From an uncultured Neisseriaceae bacterium (GTDB lineage: Bacteria; Pseudomonadota; Gammaproteobacteria; Burkholderiales; Neisseriaceae): a stretch of DNA of 49,445 bases. A program made the translations under genes and the position numbers. The stretch's first letter is position 1. Each line of letters starts with the position of its first letter. The notes beneath the pieces were generated by a model. That model was not told where the DNA came from, ran no database searches, and saw only the letters and a program-made list of their open reading frames with translations. The stretch covers positions 1-49,445 of the forward strand of contig CAMLPN010000012.1 in assembly GCA_946481965.1 (NCBI GenBank). Reading direction: 5' to 3'. Shown one piece after another: positions 29,366 through 40,871 of the stretch.

Positions 29366-30028
29366 ATGTTGCCTTTATTAAAAATTAACTTACTTCCCTA
29401 CCGCGAAGCTTTACTGGCCAAAAAGAAAAAAGAATTTCAAACGCTAATGCTGGCAGCAATTCTTATTGGCGTTATTTTAGCTGGTTTAGGTTTTTTCATA
29501 ATTGACAATATCATAAAAAGTCATGAACAACGCGTCATACAATTAGAAAATGGTATAAAAAAACTAGATGATGAAATCGCACAAATATCCAAATTAAAAG
29601 AAGAGCGAAAAAATTTTATGGCGCGTCAACAAAAAGTAGAAGAATTATCTAATCGACGTTTTGAAGCAGCATATATTCTAGATACACTTAACGTCATGGC
29701 CCCGACCGGATTATATGTAACCAGCATTGAAGCCCAAGGCGCTAATACTTACATTATTAACGGCCGGGCTTACAGTGACTCACGTACAGCAGCGTTTATG
29801 TCTGCTTTACCAGGTCGTTTGTTTAGTACTCCAGAATTACTGAATATTAAACGTGTTAATAATGCTCAAGAATTTAGTATTAGAGTACATATAAATAAAA
29901 TTGAAGGACCAATAGAAGAACCGATAAATTTCAATCAATCAAATAATGCTGAACTAACTGCATCAGGACAAAGTACAGATTCTCAGCAAAATTCATCTAA
30001 TGAATTAACTTCAGCAGCATCTAATTGA
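29366..30028 (+). CDS. pilN: Type IV pilus assembly protein PilN
   Basis: A 220-residue bitopic inner-membrane protein. The N-terminal KINLLPYREA (6-15) is the conserved PilM-binding motif. It is followed by a transmembrane helix at about 26-48, a periplasmic coiled coil (about 50-95) and a ferredoxin-like domain. The C-terminus is Ser/Asn/Gln-rich and probably disordered. PilN pairs with PilO to align the machine between the inner membrane and PilP/PilQ. Gaps of 1 nt to pilM and 14 nt to pilO show an operon. Confidence 0.93.
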   Translation: MLPLLKINLLPYREALLAKKKKEFQTLMLAAILIGVILAGLGFFIIDNIIKSHEQRVIQLENGIKKLDDEIAQISKLKEERKNFMARQQKVEELSNRRFEAAYILDTLNVMAPTGLYVTSIEAQGANTYIINGRAYSDSRTAAFMSALPGRLFSTPELLNIKRVNNAQEFSIRVHINKIEGPIEEPINFNQSNNAELTASGQSTDSQQNSSNELTSAASN

Positions 30029-30042
30029 TGGAGTAGCTTAAA

Positions 30043-30702
30043 ATGGCCAAAAACATTAACCTAAAATCAATAGATTTAAAAAATCTACCATATCAAAGCC
30101 GTACAGTACAACTTATAATGTGCTTAATAGTTATCCTCTTTATTCTTTTGATGACGTATATTTTTATTTTTAGCGATACAAATGAGAAAATAAGTGAACT
30201 TAAAAAACAAGAAGAAACATTAAAGCAAAGTTACATTGAGAAAAGCGCAACAGCAGCGAATTTAGATAAATTAAAATCAGAGCTAAATCAAATCAACAGT
30301 TTATATCAAGTTTTACTTAAACAGCTTCCTACATCTGCAGAGATTCCAAACCTAATTCAGGAATTAAATGAAAGCGCAGGAAAAAATGGTTTGACTATGG
30401 AAAATATAACCCCATCGCAAGTAATTCAAACTGAATCATCTAATGACGGAAGTGAGGATGGGAAAGGACAACAATTAATTCAAACCTTACCATACCACAT
30501 TACGTTGAGAGGTAACTATGATCAAATTACTCAATTTGTGCGTGATATCGGTAAATTATCACGAATAGTCACCATTAACTCTATCGTTCTTAAAAAAAAT
30601 GGTAATAACAGCGACTTTACGTTTACCGCTGTTGCCAATACTTATAAAGCTTTAAGTGACAATGAGATTAAAGCGCTTACTGAAAATAAAGGTAAAAAAT
30701 AA
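30043..30702 (+). CDS. pilO: Type IV pilus assembly protein PilO
   Basis: A 219-residue protein with a short cytoplasmic N-terminus (INLKSIDLKNLPYQSRTVQL), one transmembrane helix at about 23-43, a coiled coil (50-95) with LPTSAEIPNLIQELNESAG near 98-116, and a periplasmic ferredoxin-like domain. It forms heterodimers with PilN and contacts PilP. It lies 14 nt after pilN and about 50 nt before pilP. No oddities are seen. Confidence 0.93.
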   Translation: MAKNINLKSIDLKNLPYQSRTVQLIMCLIVILFILLMTYIFIFSDTNEKISELKKQEETLKQSYIEKSATAANLDKLKSELNQINSLYQVLLKQLPTSAEIPNLIQELNESAGKNGLTMENITPSQVIQTESSNDGSEDGKGQQLIQTLPYHITLRGNYDQITQFVRDIGKLSRIVTINSIVLKKNGNNSDFTFTAVANTYKALSDNEIKALTENKGKK

Positions 30703-30751
30703 ACAAAACAATAACCAACTATTATTTATTACCATACATTATGGATCAATT

Positions 30752-31276
30752 ATGAACAAATATTTATTATGGGCTTGTATGTTTACTTTGGTTGCTTGCT
30801 CTGAACAAAATGAAGATTTAGTCAATTGGATGACAGAAACAAGTCAGCAAGCCAAAACCAGAATTTCAAAGCCGAAAGAAGCAAAATTAAATTTACAACC
30901 ATCATACGCCCCCCCCCCTCAACCGACGTTGAATATGTTTGATCCTGCTAAATTAAGAGTCGGTATGCAAGGTACTAATGCTCCCAACCCAAATAGGCCT
31001 AAGGAAATTCTAGAAAATTACCCACTAAATGAACTACGATATGTAGGGCTTATTAAAAGTGCTAACAAATCTCCTTCTGCTTTTATACAGATAAATGACC
31101 ATGTTTATACCGTGACTATAGGTAATTATCTCGGCCAAAATTATGGGCGAATAACTGCGATAACACCTGATGAAATCATCATTTCAGAACTACTTGAAGA
31201 CGCTAATGGCACATGGAGTGACCATTCAAATAATCTGCCACTGCAATCACAGGGTCAAACTGAATCAAATTCTTAG
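30752..31276 (+). CDS. pilP: Type IV pilus lipoprotein PilP
   Basis: A 174-residue inner-membrane lipoprotein that bridges PilN/PilO to the secretin PilQ. The start at ATG 30752 gives a signal peptide ending LVAC, with lipidated Cys16. A longer frame from 30656 overlaps pilO and would destroy this. The proline-rich linker (near residues 50-60) is encoded in part by ten consecutive C residues (30909-30918), unusual in this AT-rich DNA and a candidate slippage site. The C-terminal PilP beta-domain contains NELRYVGLIK and YTVTIGNYLGQNYGRI. pilQ follows after 52 nt. Confidence 0.92.
   Translation: MNKYLLWACMFTLVACSEQNEDLVNWMTETSQQAKTRISKPKEAKLNLQPSYAPPPQPTLNMFDPAKLRVGMQGTNAPNPNRPKEILENYPLNELRYVGLIKSANKSPSAFIQINDHVYTVTIGNYLGQNYGRITAITPDEIIISELLEDANGTWSDHSNNLPLQSQGQTESNS
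30909..30918 (+). repeat. Poly-C tract (C10) inside pilP
   Basis: Ten successive cytosines encode part of Ala-Pro-Pro-Pro in PilP. It is much the longest G/C homopolymer I noticed in the window; the next is a run of seven in hemE. Gain or loss of one base would frameshift pilP at about codon 53. Confidence 0.85.
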
Positions 31277-31328
31277 TTGACCACTTAATAATTATTAATC
31301 TAGCTATCACAAATAACAAGGTATTAAT

Positions 31329-33461
31329 ATGAAAATTAAAACCATTCCAATTTTATCCACCCTGGGTTTGGGGTTATTGAGTCAGAGTTTATGGGCGGGT
31401 AATATAACTGCCATTAACATTGGATCTTTACAGAATCAACAACGTTTAATCAAAATTCAATTTGATAAAGATGTAGCATTGCCACGTGGATTTACTACGG
31501 AACAGCCAGCAACAATCGCTTTGGATTTTCCCAACACGGGAACTTCAATGTCACAAAATTTGCTAAAATTTGATGATAAGCTAATAAAGCAGATCGAGGC
31601 CGGACAAGCTGCAGACAGAACACGACTTTTAGTCAGTCTGAATCAACCCGGACAATATAATGCTAAAATTAAAGGAAATGAAGTTTGGATATACGTTCAG
31701 CAATCTGCAGCTTCAAAAAATATAGTCAAGTCTGCACCTGCTGTTGTTCCTGAGCCATCACCTGAAGTATCTCCACCAGTATTTACTAAAACAGTTGTTG
31801 AAACTGCTCCATCTATAAACAGTGCTGCAACATCTGTTAACGTAGATTTCCAAAAAGGCAAAAATGATGATGGTATGGTTTCGATAACTGGTCTGAATAA
31901 TTCTACAGACCCAATAATAAAGCGCAAACAAAACACTCTTACTTTAACTTATAAAAATGCACCGTTACAAGCAGAGCAACAACGAAATCTGGATGTAGCT
32001 GATTTCAGCACCCCTGTACAATCTATTAAATTACGTAGAATTGGAAACGATACAGAAATCAGTATGCAAATGCGTGGTAATTGGGATTATACCCAGCAAA
32101 AACGAGGAAATAACCTGTTGGTGCAGATTAGCAAAAAATTTGAGCAATCTAGTCAGAACCTACTAAGCACTAATAAAAAATTTACAGGCAGAAAAATTTC
32201 CCTAGATTTTCAGGATGTAGATGTCCGTACTATTTTACAAATACTGGCTAAAGAGTCAGGAACTAATATCATTGCAAGTGATAGAGTCAATGGTAAAATG
32301 ACACTTACATTAAATGATGTACCCTGGGATCAGGCTCTTGATGTGGTGTTGGACACACAACAGTTATTCATGAAACAACAAGGGAATGTTATCAATATTA
32401 TCACCAAAGATGAACAACTGAGGCAGGAACAAACTGCATCTGAAAATCAGAACAAAGGTTTACTCATCACAAAAAGTTTTCAGTTAAAATATCGTAGCGT
32501 CGATGAATTCAAAAAAATTCTTCGTATGGATGATAGTGGTAAAAGTGAAGATAAAACTATCTTAACGGATCGTGGTAGTGCTCTCATAGATCCTGGTACT
32601 AATACATTAATTATTACTGATATAAATAGAGTTATCAAAGATTTTGAAAATTTAATATCGCAAATTGATGTTGCTTCGCAACAGGTTTTAATTGAAGCGC
32701 GTATAGTTGAAACTACTGATGGTTATGCTCGCGAGCTTGGTAGCAAATTTGGATACCGTAAATTGGGACAAAATACGTGGGGTGGTCAAATTCCAACTGA
32801 TGGGTCGGTTATTAACCCCAAACCTGAAGCTGGTGGAACTTTTACCTTGAGCCCTAATATCAATCTTGGTGTAGCAAATCCTTCATCAGTGGTTTCATTA
32901 GTACATGAATTTGCCTCAGGAGCACTAATGCTTGAACTATCAGCATCACAGACTCAGGGTAAAACCAAAATAATTTCCTCACCTCGTGTTTTAACACAAG
33001 ACCGCAGAGAAGCAAAAATTGAATCTGGATTTGAAGTTCCTTATCAGGAATCTGCTGCCAGCGGCGGAACATCAACAAGTTTCAAAGATGCTATCCTAGG
33101 TTTGAAAGTTCTACCACAAATTACTGCTGATGGTAATATTATTATGACATTGAATGTCCAAAATGATCGTCCTATTGGCTGTGCTGCTGTTGATCCATCT
33201 ATTGGAAGTACTTCTGATATTTGTATGCAGAAACGTAATGTAGTCACACAAGCCATGATTGAAAATGGTGGAACGCTTATTATTGGTGGCATTTATAATG
33301 AGAATAATGAGAATAGTATCAGTAAAGTTCCATTATTAGGTGATATTCCGGTTCTTGGTAATTTCTTTAAATATCGGAAAAATGTTCACCAACGTAATGA
33401 GCTTTTGGTTTTCATTACACCGCGTATTGTTGGATCTACCAATTCCACGCTGAAATATTAA
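31329..33461 (+). CDS. pilQ: Type IV pilus secretin PilQ
   Basis: A 710-residue outer-membrane secretin through which the pilus emerges. A signal peptide (1-23, ending WAG) is followed by an N-terminal AMIN domain (about 25-130), a Pro/Ser-rich linker near 140-160, a second AMIN-like region (170-275), an STN/secretin N0 domain with ISLDFQDVDVRTILQILAKE near 287, an N1 domain, and the C-terminal secretin pore ending NELLVFITPRIV. It ends the operon, and a strong terminator follows 17 nt later. Confidence 0.95.
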   Translation: MKIKTIPILSTLGLGLLSQSLWAGNITAINIGSLQNQQRLIKIQFDKDVALPRGFTTEQPATIALDFPNTGTSMSQNLLKFDDKLIKQIEAGQAADRTRLLVSLNQPGQYNAKIKGNEVWIYVQQSAASKNIVKSAPAVVPEPSPEVSPPVFTKTVVETAPSINSAATSVNVDFQKGKNDDGMVSITGLNNSTDPIIKRKQNTLTLTYKNAPLQAEQQRNLDVADFSTPVQSIKLRRIGNDTEISMQMRGNWDYTQQKRGNNLLVQISKKFEQSSQNLLSTNKKFTGRKISLDFQDVDVRTILQILAKESGTNIIASDRVNGKMTLTLNDVPWDQALDVVLDTQQLFMKQQGNVINIITKDEQLRQEQTASENQNKGLLITKSFQLKYRSVDEFKKILRMDDSGKSEDKTILTDRGSALIDPGTNTLIITDINRVIKDFENLISQIDVASQQVLIEARIVETTDGYARELGSKFGYRKLGQNTWGGQIPTDGSVINPKPEAGGTFTLSPNINLGVANPSSVVSLVHEFASGALMLELSASQTQGKTKIISSPRVLTQDRREAKIESGFEVPYQESAASGGTSTSFKDAILGLKVLPQITADGNIIMTLNVQNDRPIGCAAVDPSIGSTSDICMQKRNVVTQAMIENGGTLIIGGIYNENNENSISKVPLLGDIPVLGNFFKYRKNVHQRNELLVFITPRIVGSTNSTLKY

Positions 33462-33477
33462 AAAATTATTTTATGAT

Positions 33478-33508
33478 AAGCTAGTCTGATTTACAGACTA
33501 GCTTTTTT
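33478..33508 (+). terminator. Terminator of the pilMNOPQ operon
   Basis: A perfect 11-bp stem AAGCTAGTCTG (33478-33488), loop ATTTA, CAGACTAGCTT (33494-33504), then T residues to 33508. It separates pil from aroK, which in many relatives are co-transcribed. Confidence 0.92.
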
Positions 33509-33887
33509 GTTATCAATAATTTAATGGTTATTAAACCATCATCTCGCTAAACATTTTTAGCAATGTATTATTAAAAATTTGGTTCAATGATTAATTTAAT
33601 TTTGAAAATTTTAATTTTAGTAATCAATCTGAAATTAATGATATTATTTAATTCATAAGTTATCATTGACTTATAAATTAAGTTTTAAAACTTTTTTCAT
33701 TGCCAAATGCTCAAATAATGTTATATATATGTTAATTTTCCCATTGAAATAGGCGACGGCCCAGATCTTTTCTCATTTATTTCCATTTATCAATTTCTTG
33801 TAAAATTAATATTTGCAATTTCAATTATGCACTAATTTTAATAAAGCAACAGATGCATTATCCTCTACCCTCAGTTACAATGTTCAA
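33509..33887. other. AT-rich spacer with the aroKB promoter region
   Basis: About 380 nt, very AT-rich. A TTGACT near 33668 and several TATAAA/TATATA words are present, but no convincing spaced promoter. No gene or remnant is seen. Confidence 0.4.
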
Positions 33888-34424
33888 ATGAAAAAGATGA
33901 ATGGTAATTTGATTTTAATCGGGCTAATGGGGGCTGGTAAAACTACGCTTGGCAGGCAACTGGCAAGTGAATTACAGCTTGATTTTTATGATAGTGATCA
34001 ACTTATCTGTGAACGAACTGGAGTATCAATCCCAACAATTTTTGAATTAGAAGGTGAAGAAGGTTTCCGACACAGAGAGAAGACTGTCATTAATGAGCTA
34101 GTACAATTAAATAATATTATTATTGCTACTGGTGGAGGAACAGTTCTAAACGCAGAAAATCGTTATAAATTACAAAAAAATGGGCATGTAATTTATCTGC
34201 ATGCACATCCACAAATATTATTATCGCGCATCCAGAATGATAGGAACCGTCCTTTACTTCAGGTAGAAGATCCATTATTAAAACTACAACAATTGTATGT
34301 GCAACGCGATCCTATTTATCGAGAAACAGCTCATCTTATCATTGAAGCAAATGATTCCTGTACAACACAAACTATAACGCGTTTATTTACACTTTTACAT
34401 CAGACTAACAACAATGATTTTTAA
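33888..34424 (+). CDS. aroK: Shikimate kinase
   Basis: AroK phosphorylates shikimate at O3 in aromatic amino-acid synthesis. The start at ATG 33888 ([20 protein letters not shown]) gives 178 residues and aligns with neisserial AroK; the frame from 33813 opens with TTG and adds 25 unrelated residues. Walker [10 protein letters not shown] is at about 15-23, DSD (near 36) and ATGGGTV (near 80) bind shikimate, and the lid NDRNRPLL is near 115. aroB starts 8 nt downstream, the classical aroKB pair. Confidence 0.94.
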   Translation: MKKMNGNLILIGLMGAGKTTLGRQLASELQLDFYDSDQLICERTGVSIPTIFELEGEEGFRHREKTVINELVQLNNIIIATGGGTVLNAENRYKLQKNGHVIYLHAHPQILLSRIQNDRNRPLLQVEDPLLKLQQLYVQRDPIYRETAHLIIEANDSCTTQTITRLFTLLHQTNNNDF

Positions 34425-34432
34425 TTAATGCT

Positions 34433-35521
34433 ATGCAGACTCTAACCGTAAAAACACCTTCTCATCAATATCCTATTTTTATTTATTCTGATACGTCATC
34501 TGTTCCACAATCGATTTTAGCCTCTTTTTTCAGTAAAAAAATTGTTCTCATCACTAACGAAACTATAGCAGCCCTTCATCTTGAACAATGGCAGCAGTAT
34601 TGTTCTCAACTAGGCTGTAAGCAATTTAGTATTATTCTTCCTGATGGTGAAAAATATAAAAACTGGCAAACATTAAATTTGATATATGATGCTTTAATGC
34701 AAAATCGGGCAGAACGACAAACAACTCTAGTTGCTTTAGGAGGTGGAGTAATTGGTGATATGGTCGGATTTACGGCAGCTACTTATCAACGTGGTGTACC
34801 ATTTATTCAAATTCCGACAACATTGTTAAGTCAGGTTGATTCTTCTGTTGGAGGTAAAACAGCTATCAATCATCCACTGGGGAAAAATATGATTGGTGCA
34901 TTTTATCAACCTCAGGCTGTTTTTATTGATCTTACTAGCTTAAAAACTTTACCACAGAGAGAATTTTCCGCAGGTATGGCTGAGATAATTAAATATGCTC
35001 TTTTAGGTGATATTGATTTTTTAAACTGGCTTGAAATTAATATTGAAGCCATGATGGCATTAGATCAGTCTGTATTAGCTTACGCAGTTCATCTATGCTG
35101 CCAAATGAAAGCTAATATCGTCACAATTGATGAAAAAGAAACTGGAATAAGAGCACACCTAAATTTAGGACATACCTTTGCACATGCTATTGAGGCAGAA
35201 ATGGGTTATGGAAATTGGTTACATGGTGAAGCAGTTGCAGCGGGAATGGTTCTTGCTTGTCGGCTGTCAGAACAAATCGGTCAGATTACAGAAAATGATA
35301 CACAGCGCGTAATTAACCTGCTCAAAAAAGCAAAACTTCCTACTGCTCCCCCAAAAATGACTTTAAATGCATGGCTTACCCATATGAGTCATGATAAAAA
35401 AGTAGTTGATGGCAAATTACGATTTGTTATTCTGGAAAAACTTGGCCAAGCAAAGATAGCTAATAATATTTCTTCTGATCTTCTTACATCAGTACTGCAA
35501 AATCATATAAGCAGTACATAA
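34433..35521 (+). CDS. aroB: 3-dehydroquinate synthase
   Basis: AroB converts DAHP to 3-dehydroquinate using NAD+ and a divalent metal, the second shikimate step. It has 362 residues, the usual length. [11 protein letters not shown] (103-113) binds [26 protein letters not shown] (near 135-157) is the signature, and the zinc ligands lie in the [17 protein letters not shown] and [10 protein letters not shown] segments. It is co-transcribed with aroK. trmB follows after 55 nt on the same strand. Confidence 0.96.
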   Translation: MQTLTVKTPSHQYPIFIYSDTSSVPQSILASFFSKKIVLITNETIAALHLEQWQQYCSQLGCKQFSIILPDGEKYKNWQTLNLIYDALMQNRAERQTTLVALGGGVIGDMVGFTAATYQRGVPFIQIPTTLLSQVDSSVGGKTAINHPLGKNMIGAFYQPQAVFIDLTSLKTLPQREFSAGMAEIIKYALLGDIDFLNWLEINIEAMMALDQSVLAYAVHLCCQMKANIVTIDEKETGIRAHLNLGHTFAHAIEAEMGYGNWLHGEAVAAGMVLACRLSEQIGQITENDTQRVINLLKKAKLPTAPPKMTLNAWLTHMSHDKKVVDGKLRFVILEKLGQAKIANNISSDLLTSVLQNHISST

Positions 35522-35576
35522 TCATTACATTAAGTACAATGATTATGATTAGATAAATTTAAATTGAAGTTATAGT

Positions 35577-36281
35577 ATGAAAGATAATTTTTTAAAATCT
35601 GATAAGCTCCCACAACATGTTCGGACTATACGTAGTTTTGTGTTGCGACAAGGACACATGACAGCAGCACAACAACGTGCTATTGATTCACAATGGTCAA
35701 AATTTGGTATAGATTACTCGCAAGAAACCATCCATTTAGATTCTGTTTTTCAGCGAAATGCACCAAAAATTCTTGAAATCGGCTTTGGAATGGGTGTTGC
35801 AACTGCGACCATCGCACAAAATTTACCAGATAGTGATTTTCTGGCTATTGATGTACATGGTCCCGGGGTGGGGAATTTATTAAAACTGATTGATGAAGAA
35901 AAAATTACTAATATCAGAGTAATGCGCCATGATGCTGTGGAAGTAGTTAATTATATGCTTACTAATAATAGTTTAGATGGAATTCATATTTTCTTTCCGG
36001 ATCCATGGCAAAAAAAGAGACACCATAAACGCCGACTAATTCAAAAACCATTTATTGAAAATCTATTACCCAAGCTTAAAACAAATGGCTATATTCATTT
36101 AGCTACCGACTGGGAAGACTATGCATTTCAAATGTTGGATGTATTGAATCATTGCGACGAATTAAAAAATACTACAGATAATTTTGCTGTTAAACCAGCA
36201 TACCGACCAGAAACCAAGTTTGAAACAAGAGGTAAACGTTTGGGTCATAACGTATGGGATTTGATCTTTGTAAAAAAATAA
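35577..36281 (+). CDS. trmB: tRNA (guanine-N7-)-methyltransferase
   Basis: TrmB makes m7G46 in the variable loop of tRNAs with SAM. It is a 234-residue Rossmann-fold enzyme: the SAM motif LEIGFGMG is at 66-73, and FFPDPWQKKRHHKRRLIQ near 142 is the family signature with the catalytic Asp. The C-terminus carries TKFETRGKRLGH. It lies between aroB and the aminotransferase gene; there is no functional link. Confidence 0.95.
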   Translation: MKDNFLKSDKLPQHVRTIRSFVLRQGHMTAAQQRAIDSQWSKFGIDYSQETIHLDSVFQRNAPKILEIGFGMGVATATIAQNLPDSDFLAIDVHGPGVGNLLKLIDEEKITNIRVMRHDAVEVVNYMLTNNSLDGIHIFFPDPWQKKRHHKRRLIQKPFIENLLPKLKTNGYIHLATDWEDYAFQMLDVLNHCDELKNTTDNFAVKPAYRPETKFETRGKRLGHNVWDLIFVKK

Positions 36282-36387
36282 CTTCTGCAACTTAAAAATA
36301 GTTAAGACATTTAATTACATTTGTAGTAAATTGCAACTCAGCAGTTTAATTTTCACCCTAAATAATATTGCTGTTTAAGGAACTGAG

Positions 36388-37581
36388 ATGTTTCAAAATG
36401 TCGAATACTATCCTGGAGACCCTATTCTGGGTTTGATTGAAAAGTATAATGAAGACCCCAATCCAAAAAAAGTGAATCTTGGTGTTGGAGTTTATTATGA
36501 TAACGAAGGCCACTTGCCTATCTTGGATTGCGTAAAAAAGGTAGAAAAGGAACTGGCTGAAAAAAATTTACCACACAATTATTTGCCAATCGATGGGCTG
36601 ACAGGATATCGTCAAGCCTGTCAGAATCTATTATTTGGTCCTAACCACGAAGCAGTACAATCCGGCAGAATAGCAACTACTGCCAGTTTGGGTGGTTCGG
36701 GTGCACTAAGAATAGGTGCAGAATTTATTCATCACTGGTTTCCAGACGCTAAAGTCTATGTTAGTAATCCTACCTGGGCAAACCACATAGGGATTTTTGA
36801 GAGTGCAGGATGTGAAGTTAATAAATATCCCTACTATGACCCAAATACAAATGGTATTAAAATTGCAGAACTAAAAAATTTCTTATCCAATCTTGAAGCA
36901 GGAAATATCGTTTTACTTCACCCTTGTTGTCATAATCCAACAGGTATAGACCCTACAGTCCAGCAATGGGATGACATTCTTGCCATCATTAAACAACAAA
37001 GTCTCATTCCCTTCATGGATTTTGCTTATCAGGGACTAGGTGAGGATTTAGATCAAGATGCGTATGCAATACGTAAAGCAGTCGATTTAGGTTTAAGCTT
37101 TTTTGTTAGTAATTCTTTTTCCAAAAACATGTCATTATACGGAGAAAGAGTTGGTGCACTGAGTGTTATTTGCCCAACCACTGAAGAAGCAAAATTAGTT
37201 CAAAGCCAACTTAAATTAATCATTCGTCGCTTTTACTCAAGTCCGCCAGGACATGGTAATTATATTGTCGAAAAAACTCTTAATGATCCTATCCTTTTCA
37301 AACAATGGGAAAAGGAAGTGTACGAAATACGTGACCGTATTCGTGCCATGCGTATTCATTTACATAATGTTTTACAAGAGAAATTACCTGATCGTGATTT
37401 TACCTATCTGTCTGCGCAGCGAGGAATGTTTAGCTTTACCGGTTTATCTTCTGAACAGGTTGCTCGATTACAATGTGAATATAGTATATATATAGTTGAA
37501 AACGGTCGTATGTGTGTTGCTGGATTAAATTCCCGTAATATTGATTATGTTGCTCAAGCTATGGCAGAAGTGATGAAATAA
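36388..37581 (+). CDS. Aspartate/aromatic-amino-acid aminotransferase (class I)
   Basis: A 397-residue fold-type I PLP enzyme of the AspC/TyrB family that moves amino groups between aspartate or aromatic amino acids and 2-oxoglutarate. GVGVYYDNEGHLPIL is the N-terminal signature, HPCCHNPTGIDPT (178-190) holds the substrate and PLP contacts, and Lys246 in SNSFSKN forms the Schiff base. Substrate preference (AspC or TyrB) cannot be decided from sequence reading. A good AAGGAACTGAG precedes the ATG. A terminator follows. Confidence 0.93.
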   Translation: MFQNVEYYPGDPILGLIEKYNEDPNPKKVNLGVGVYYDNEGHLPILDCVKKVEKELAEKNLPHNYLPIDGLTGYRQACQNLLFGPNHEAVQSGRIATTASLGGSGALRIGAEFIHHWFPDAKVYVSNPTWANHIGIFESAGCEVNKYPYYDPNTNGIKIAELKNFLSNLEAGNIVLLHPCCHNPTGIDPTVQQWDDILAIIKQQSLIPFMDFAYQGLGEDLDQDAYAIRKAVDLGLSFFVSNSFSKNMSLYGERVGALSVICPTTEEAKLVQSQLKLIIRRFYSSPPGHGNYIVEKTLNDPILFKQWEKEVYEIRDRIRAMRIHLHNVLQEKLPDRDFTYLSAQRGMFSFTGLSSEQVARLQCEYSIYIVENGRMCVAGLNSRNIDYVAQAMAEVMK

Positions 37582-37601
37582 GCTAATTGCAATTATATTT
37601 G

Positions 37602-37639
37602 AAAAAGATGCCTGAAATTTTATTGCAGGCATCTTTTTT
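37602..37639 (+). terminator. Terminator of the aminotransferase gene
   Basis: A 13-bp stem AAAAAGATGCCTG (37602-37614), 11-nt loop, CAGGCATCTTTTT (37626-37638), with T residues to 37639. The A/T flanks make it likely bidirectional, serving also the convergent HdeD-like gene. Confidence 0.92.
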
Positions 37640-37793
37640 CTTTCATAAATAAAACTTAGTTTCAAATAACAAGGTATTTAGATATTAAATTTGCTAGGTT
37701 TCAAATTCATCCATGTAAACAAAATAAAATTTGATAGTTTGATTCATAGAGAAAATATGAAATGATTAATTAAATTTGTTAAGGTGTATTCTT

Positions 37794-38363
37794 CTATTGT
37801 TTATGCAATGAACGGCGAACTGAAAAAGCTAAAATAATATTTATTATACCAAATACAACTGCATAAATACCCATTAACCAAGTTATTGCTATTCCTCCCT
37901 GAATAGGATTCATAAATAATATGACGCCAAAAATGATAGAAAGAATACCCCCTAATATTATCCAGCCCTCTCCCTGAATTACTTTACGTAGTCCAATTGC
38001 AACAATTATTTGTAGCAGACCAGTCGCTACAGCCCAAATGGCCAGAAAATCTATAAGCACCACCACACTGATAACGGGCATAACAAATACAGCTATACCA
38101 ACAACTAAATTTGCAATAGCACTGATCAGTAAAAACCACCAATCCTGATGAGAGTGTCTGGTCTTTATTGCCATTATTATTCCTAACACACCATCAACAA
38201 AGGCATACCCACCAAAAAATAGTAACATTACATATAATGTAATAACCGGATTAAACCAAGTCAATAATCCAAAAATTAAAGCTGCAATCCCACGCCAAAG
38301 AATTATCCACCAATTTTGGGCTAAAATATCAATTGTTGGATTGGCTATATTGACATTACTCAT
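37794..38363 (-). CDS. HdeD-family (DUF308) membrane protein
   Basis: A 189-residue protein with six predicted transmembrane segments in three hairpins, each with the pattern of the DUF308 repeat (GIAALIFGLLTWFNPVITLY; GWIILGGILSIIFGVILFMN). E. coli HdeD contributes to acid resistance at high cell density; the mechanism is unknown, and an acid-stress role here is inference. AGGAAAC precedes the ATG. The neighbouring DUF3465 gene is 64 nt upstream on the same strand. Confidence 0.88.
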   Translation of the reverse strand: MSNVNIANPTIDILAQNWWIILWRGIAALIFGLLTWFNPVITLYVMLLFFGGYAFVDGVLGIIMAIKTRHSHQDWWFLLISAIANLVVGIAVFVMPVISVVVLIDFLAIWAVATGLLQIIVAIGLRKVIQGEGWIILGGILSIIFGVILFMNPIQGGIAITWLMGIYAVVFGIINIILAFSVRRSLHKQ

Positions 38364-38427
38364 GATGTTTCCTTTTCTAAATATGTGAATTGTATACGTT
38401 GTACTGCAAATAAGCCCTACTCAAGAA

Positions 38428-38949
38428 TTATTTAAATGTTTGTCCTTGATATCGCAACCAGCCATCAGTATGGCGCTGAAGGGGATCATGGTGCGTCCAA
38501 TGTACAAATCCACCACGATCATTATTAATAAACTCTCCGCTAAAAGCGATATTGTCTCCTCGTTGCAAACCCTCTAATCTTGGCGCGATGTCGATATTAT
38601 GCACAATTAATACGGTCCCGGTAGTGGTTTGCAAGATAAATCTCTGGTGCCGACTGCCATTGTCATCATCAGGTAATGTTTTAATAACCGTTCCTTCTCC
38701 TGTAACCTGAACTTTGTCTTTCTTTTCAGTTTGAGCTTGCTCAATAGATATAGTTTTATCAATTTTCCTTGTCGTTAGTACTGGTGGTTTGGTTAGATTA
38801 TCTTTAATTAATCTAATTGATTCTCCCATTTGTTGCTGTAGCTGACTTTTGTCGGTTTTATTTTGAGCAATATCACCATCTTGCCACCACCATAATCCAA
38901 GCCCAACAATGACTAATAAAAGTATCTCTTTAAAGTACACTGGCTTCAT
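38428..38949 (-). CDS. DUF3465 protein, membrane-anchored OB-fold-like
   Basis: A 173-residue protein with a hydrophobic N-terminal segment (about 8-22, LLLVIVGLGLWWW), a polar linker to about residue 75, and a C-terminal domain beginning VTGEGTVIKTLPDDDNGSRH. This domain carries HNIDIAPRL and GGFVHWTHHDPLQRHTDGWL, the DUF3465 signature. Family members are annotated as nucleic-acid-binding-like from the fold, without experimental proof. The helix may anchor it facing the periplasm. It lies between pyrG and the HdeD-like gene. Confidence 0.85.
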   Translation of the reverse strand: MKPVYFKEILLLVIVGLGLWWWQDGDIAQNKTDKSQLQQQMGESIRLIKDNLTKPPVLTTRKIDKTISIEQAQTEKKDKVQVTGEGTVIKTLPDDDNGSRHQRFILQTTTGTVLIVHNIDIAPRLEGLQRGDNIAFSGEFINNDRGGFVHWTHHDPLQRHTDGWLRYQGQTFK

Positions 38950-39028
38950 ATCTCTTTAATTTATAAAGTTTTTACCATCATACAAAAGGAGTTATTGAAT
39001 AGCAAAAATATTAATTTAATTTACATAT

Positions 39029-39062
39029 AAAAACAGGCTCACTATATCAAAGTGAACCTGTT
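39029..39062 (-). terminator. Terminator of pyrG
   Basis: On the minus strand AACAGGTTCACT (39062-39051) pairs with AGTGAGCCTGTT (39043-39032) over 12 bp with one G-T pair and a 7-nt loop, and runs into TTTTT at 39033-39029. It lies 17 nt after the pyrG stop. Confidence 0.9.
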
Positions 39063-39079
39063 CGAGAAAAAAGTCCAAA

Positions 39080-40735
<1,656 letters not shown>

Positions 40736-40834
40736 TTAGCTGAAAATCACTTTAATTGAAAGGTAGTTCCATAAACTTCAAATGCAATAATATGCAATTT
40801 CATCTTACTGATATTAGCGCATTACCCAAGGTTG

Positions 40835-40843
40835 TGGCATAAT
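40835..40843 (+). promoter_or_regulatory. Candidate extended -10 promoter of gmk-rpoZ-spoT
   Basis: TGG immediately before CATAAT (40838-40843) forms an extended -10, about 29 nt upstream of the gmk ATG. No good -35 is present, which is common for extended -10 promoters. Confidence 0.4.
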
Positions 40844-40871
40844 TAATCACCGAAATCCCTAAAATAGTATC

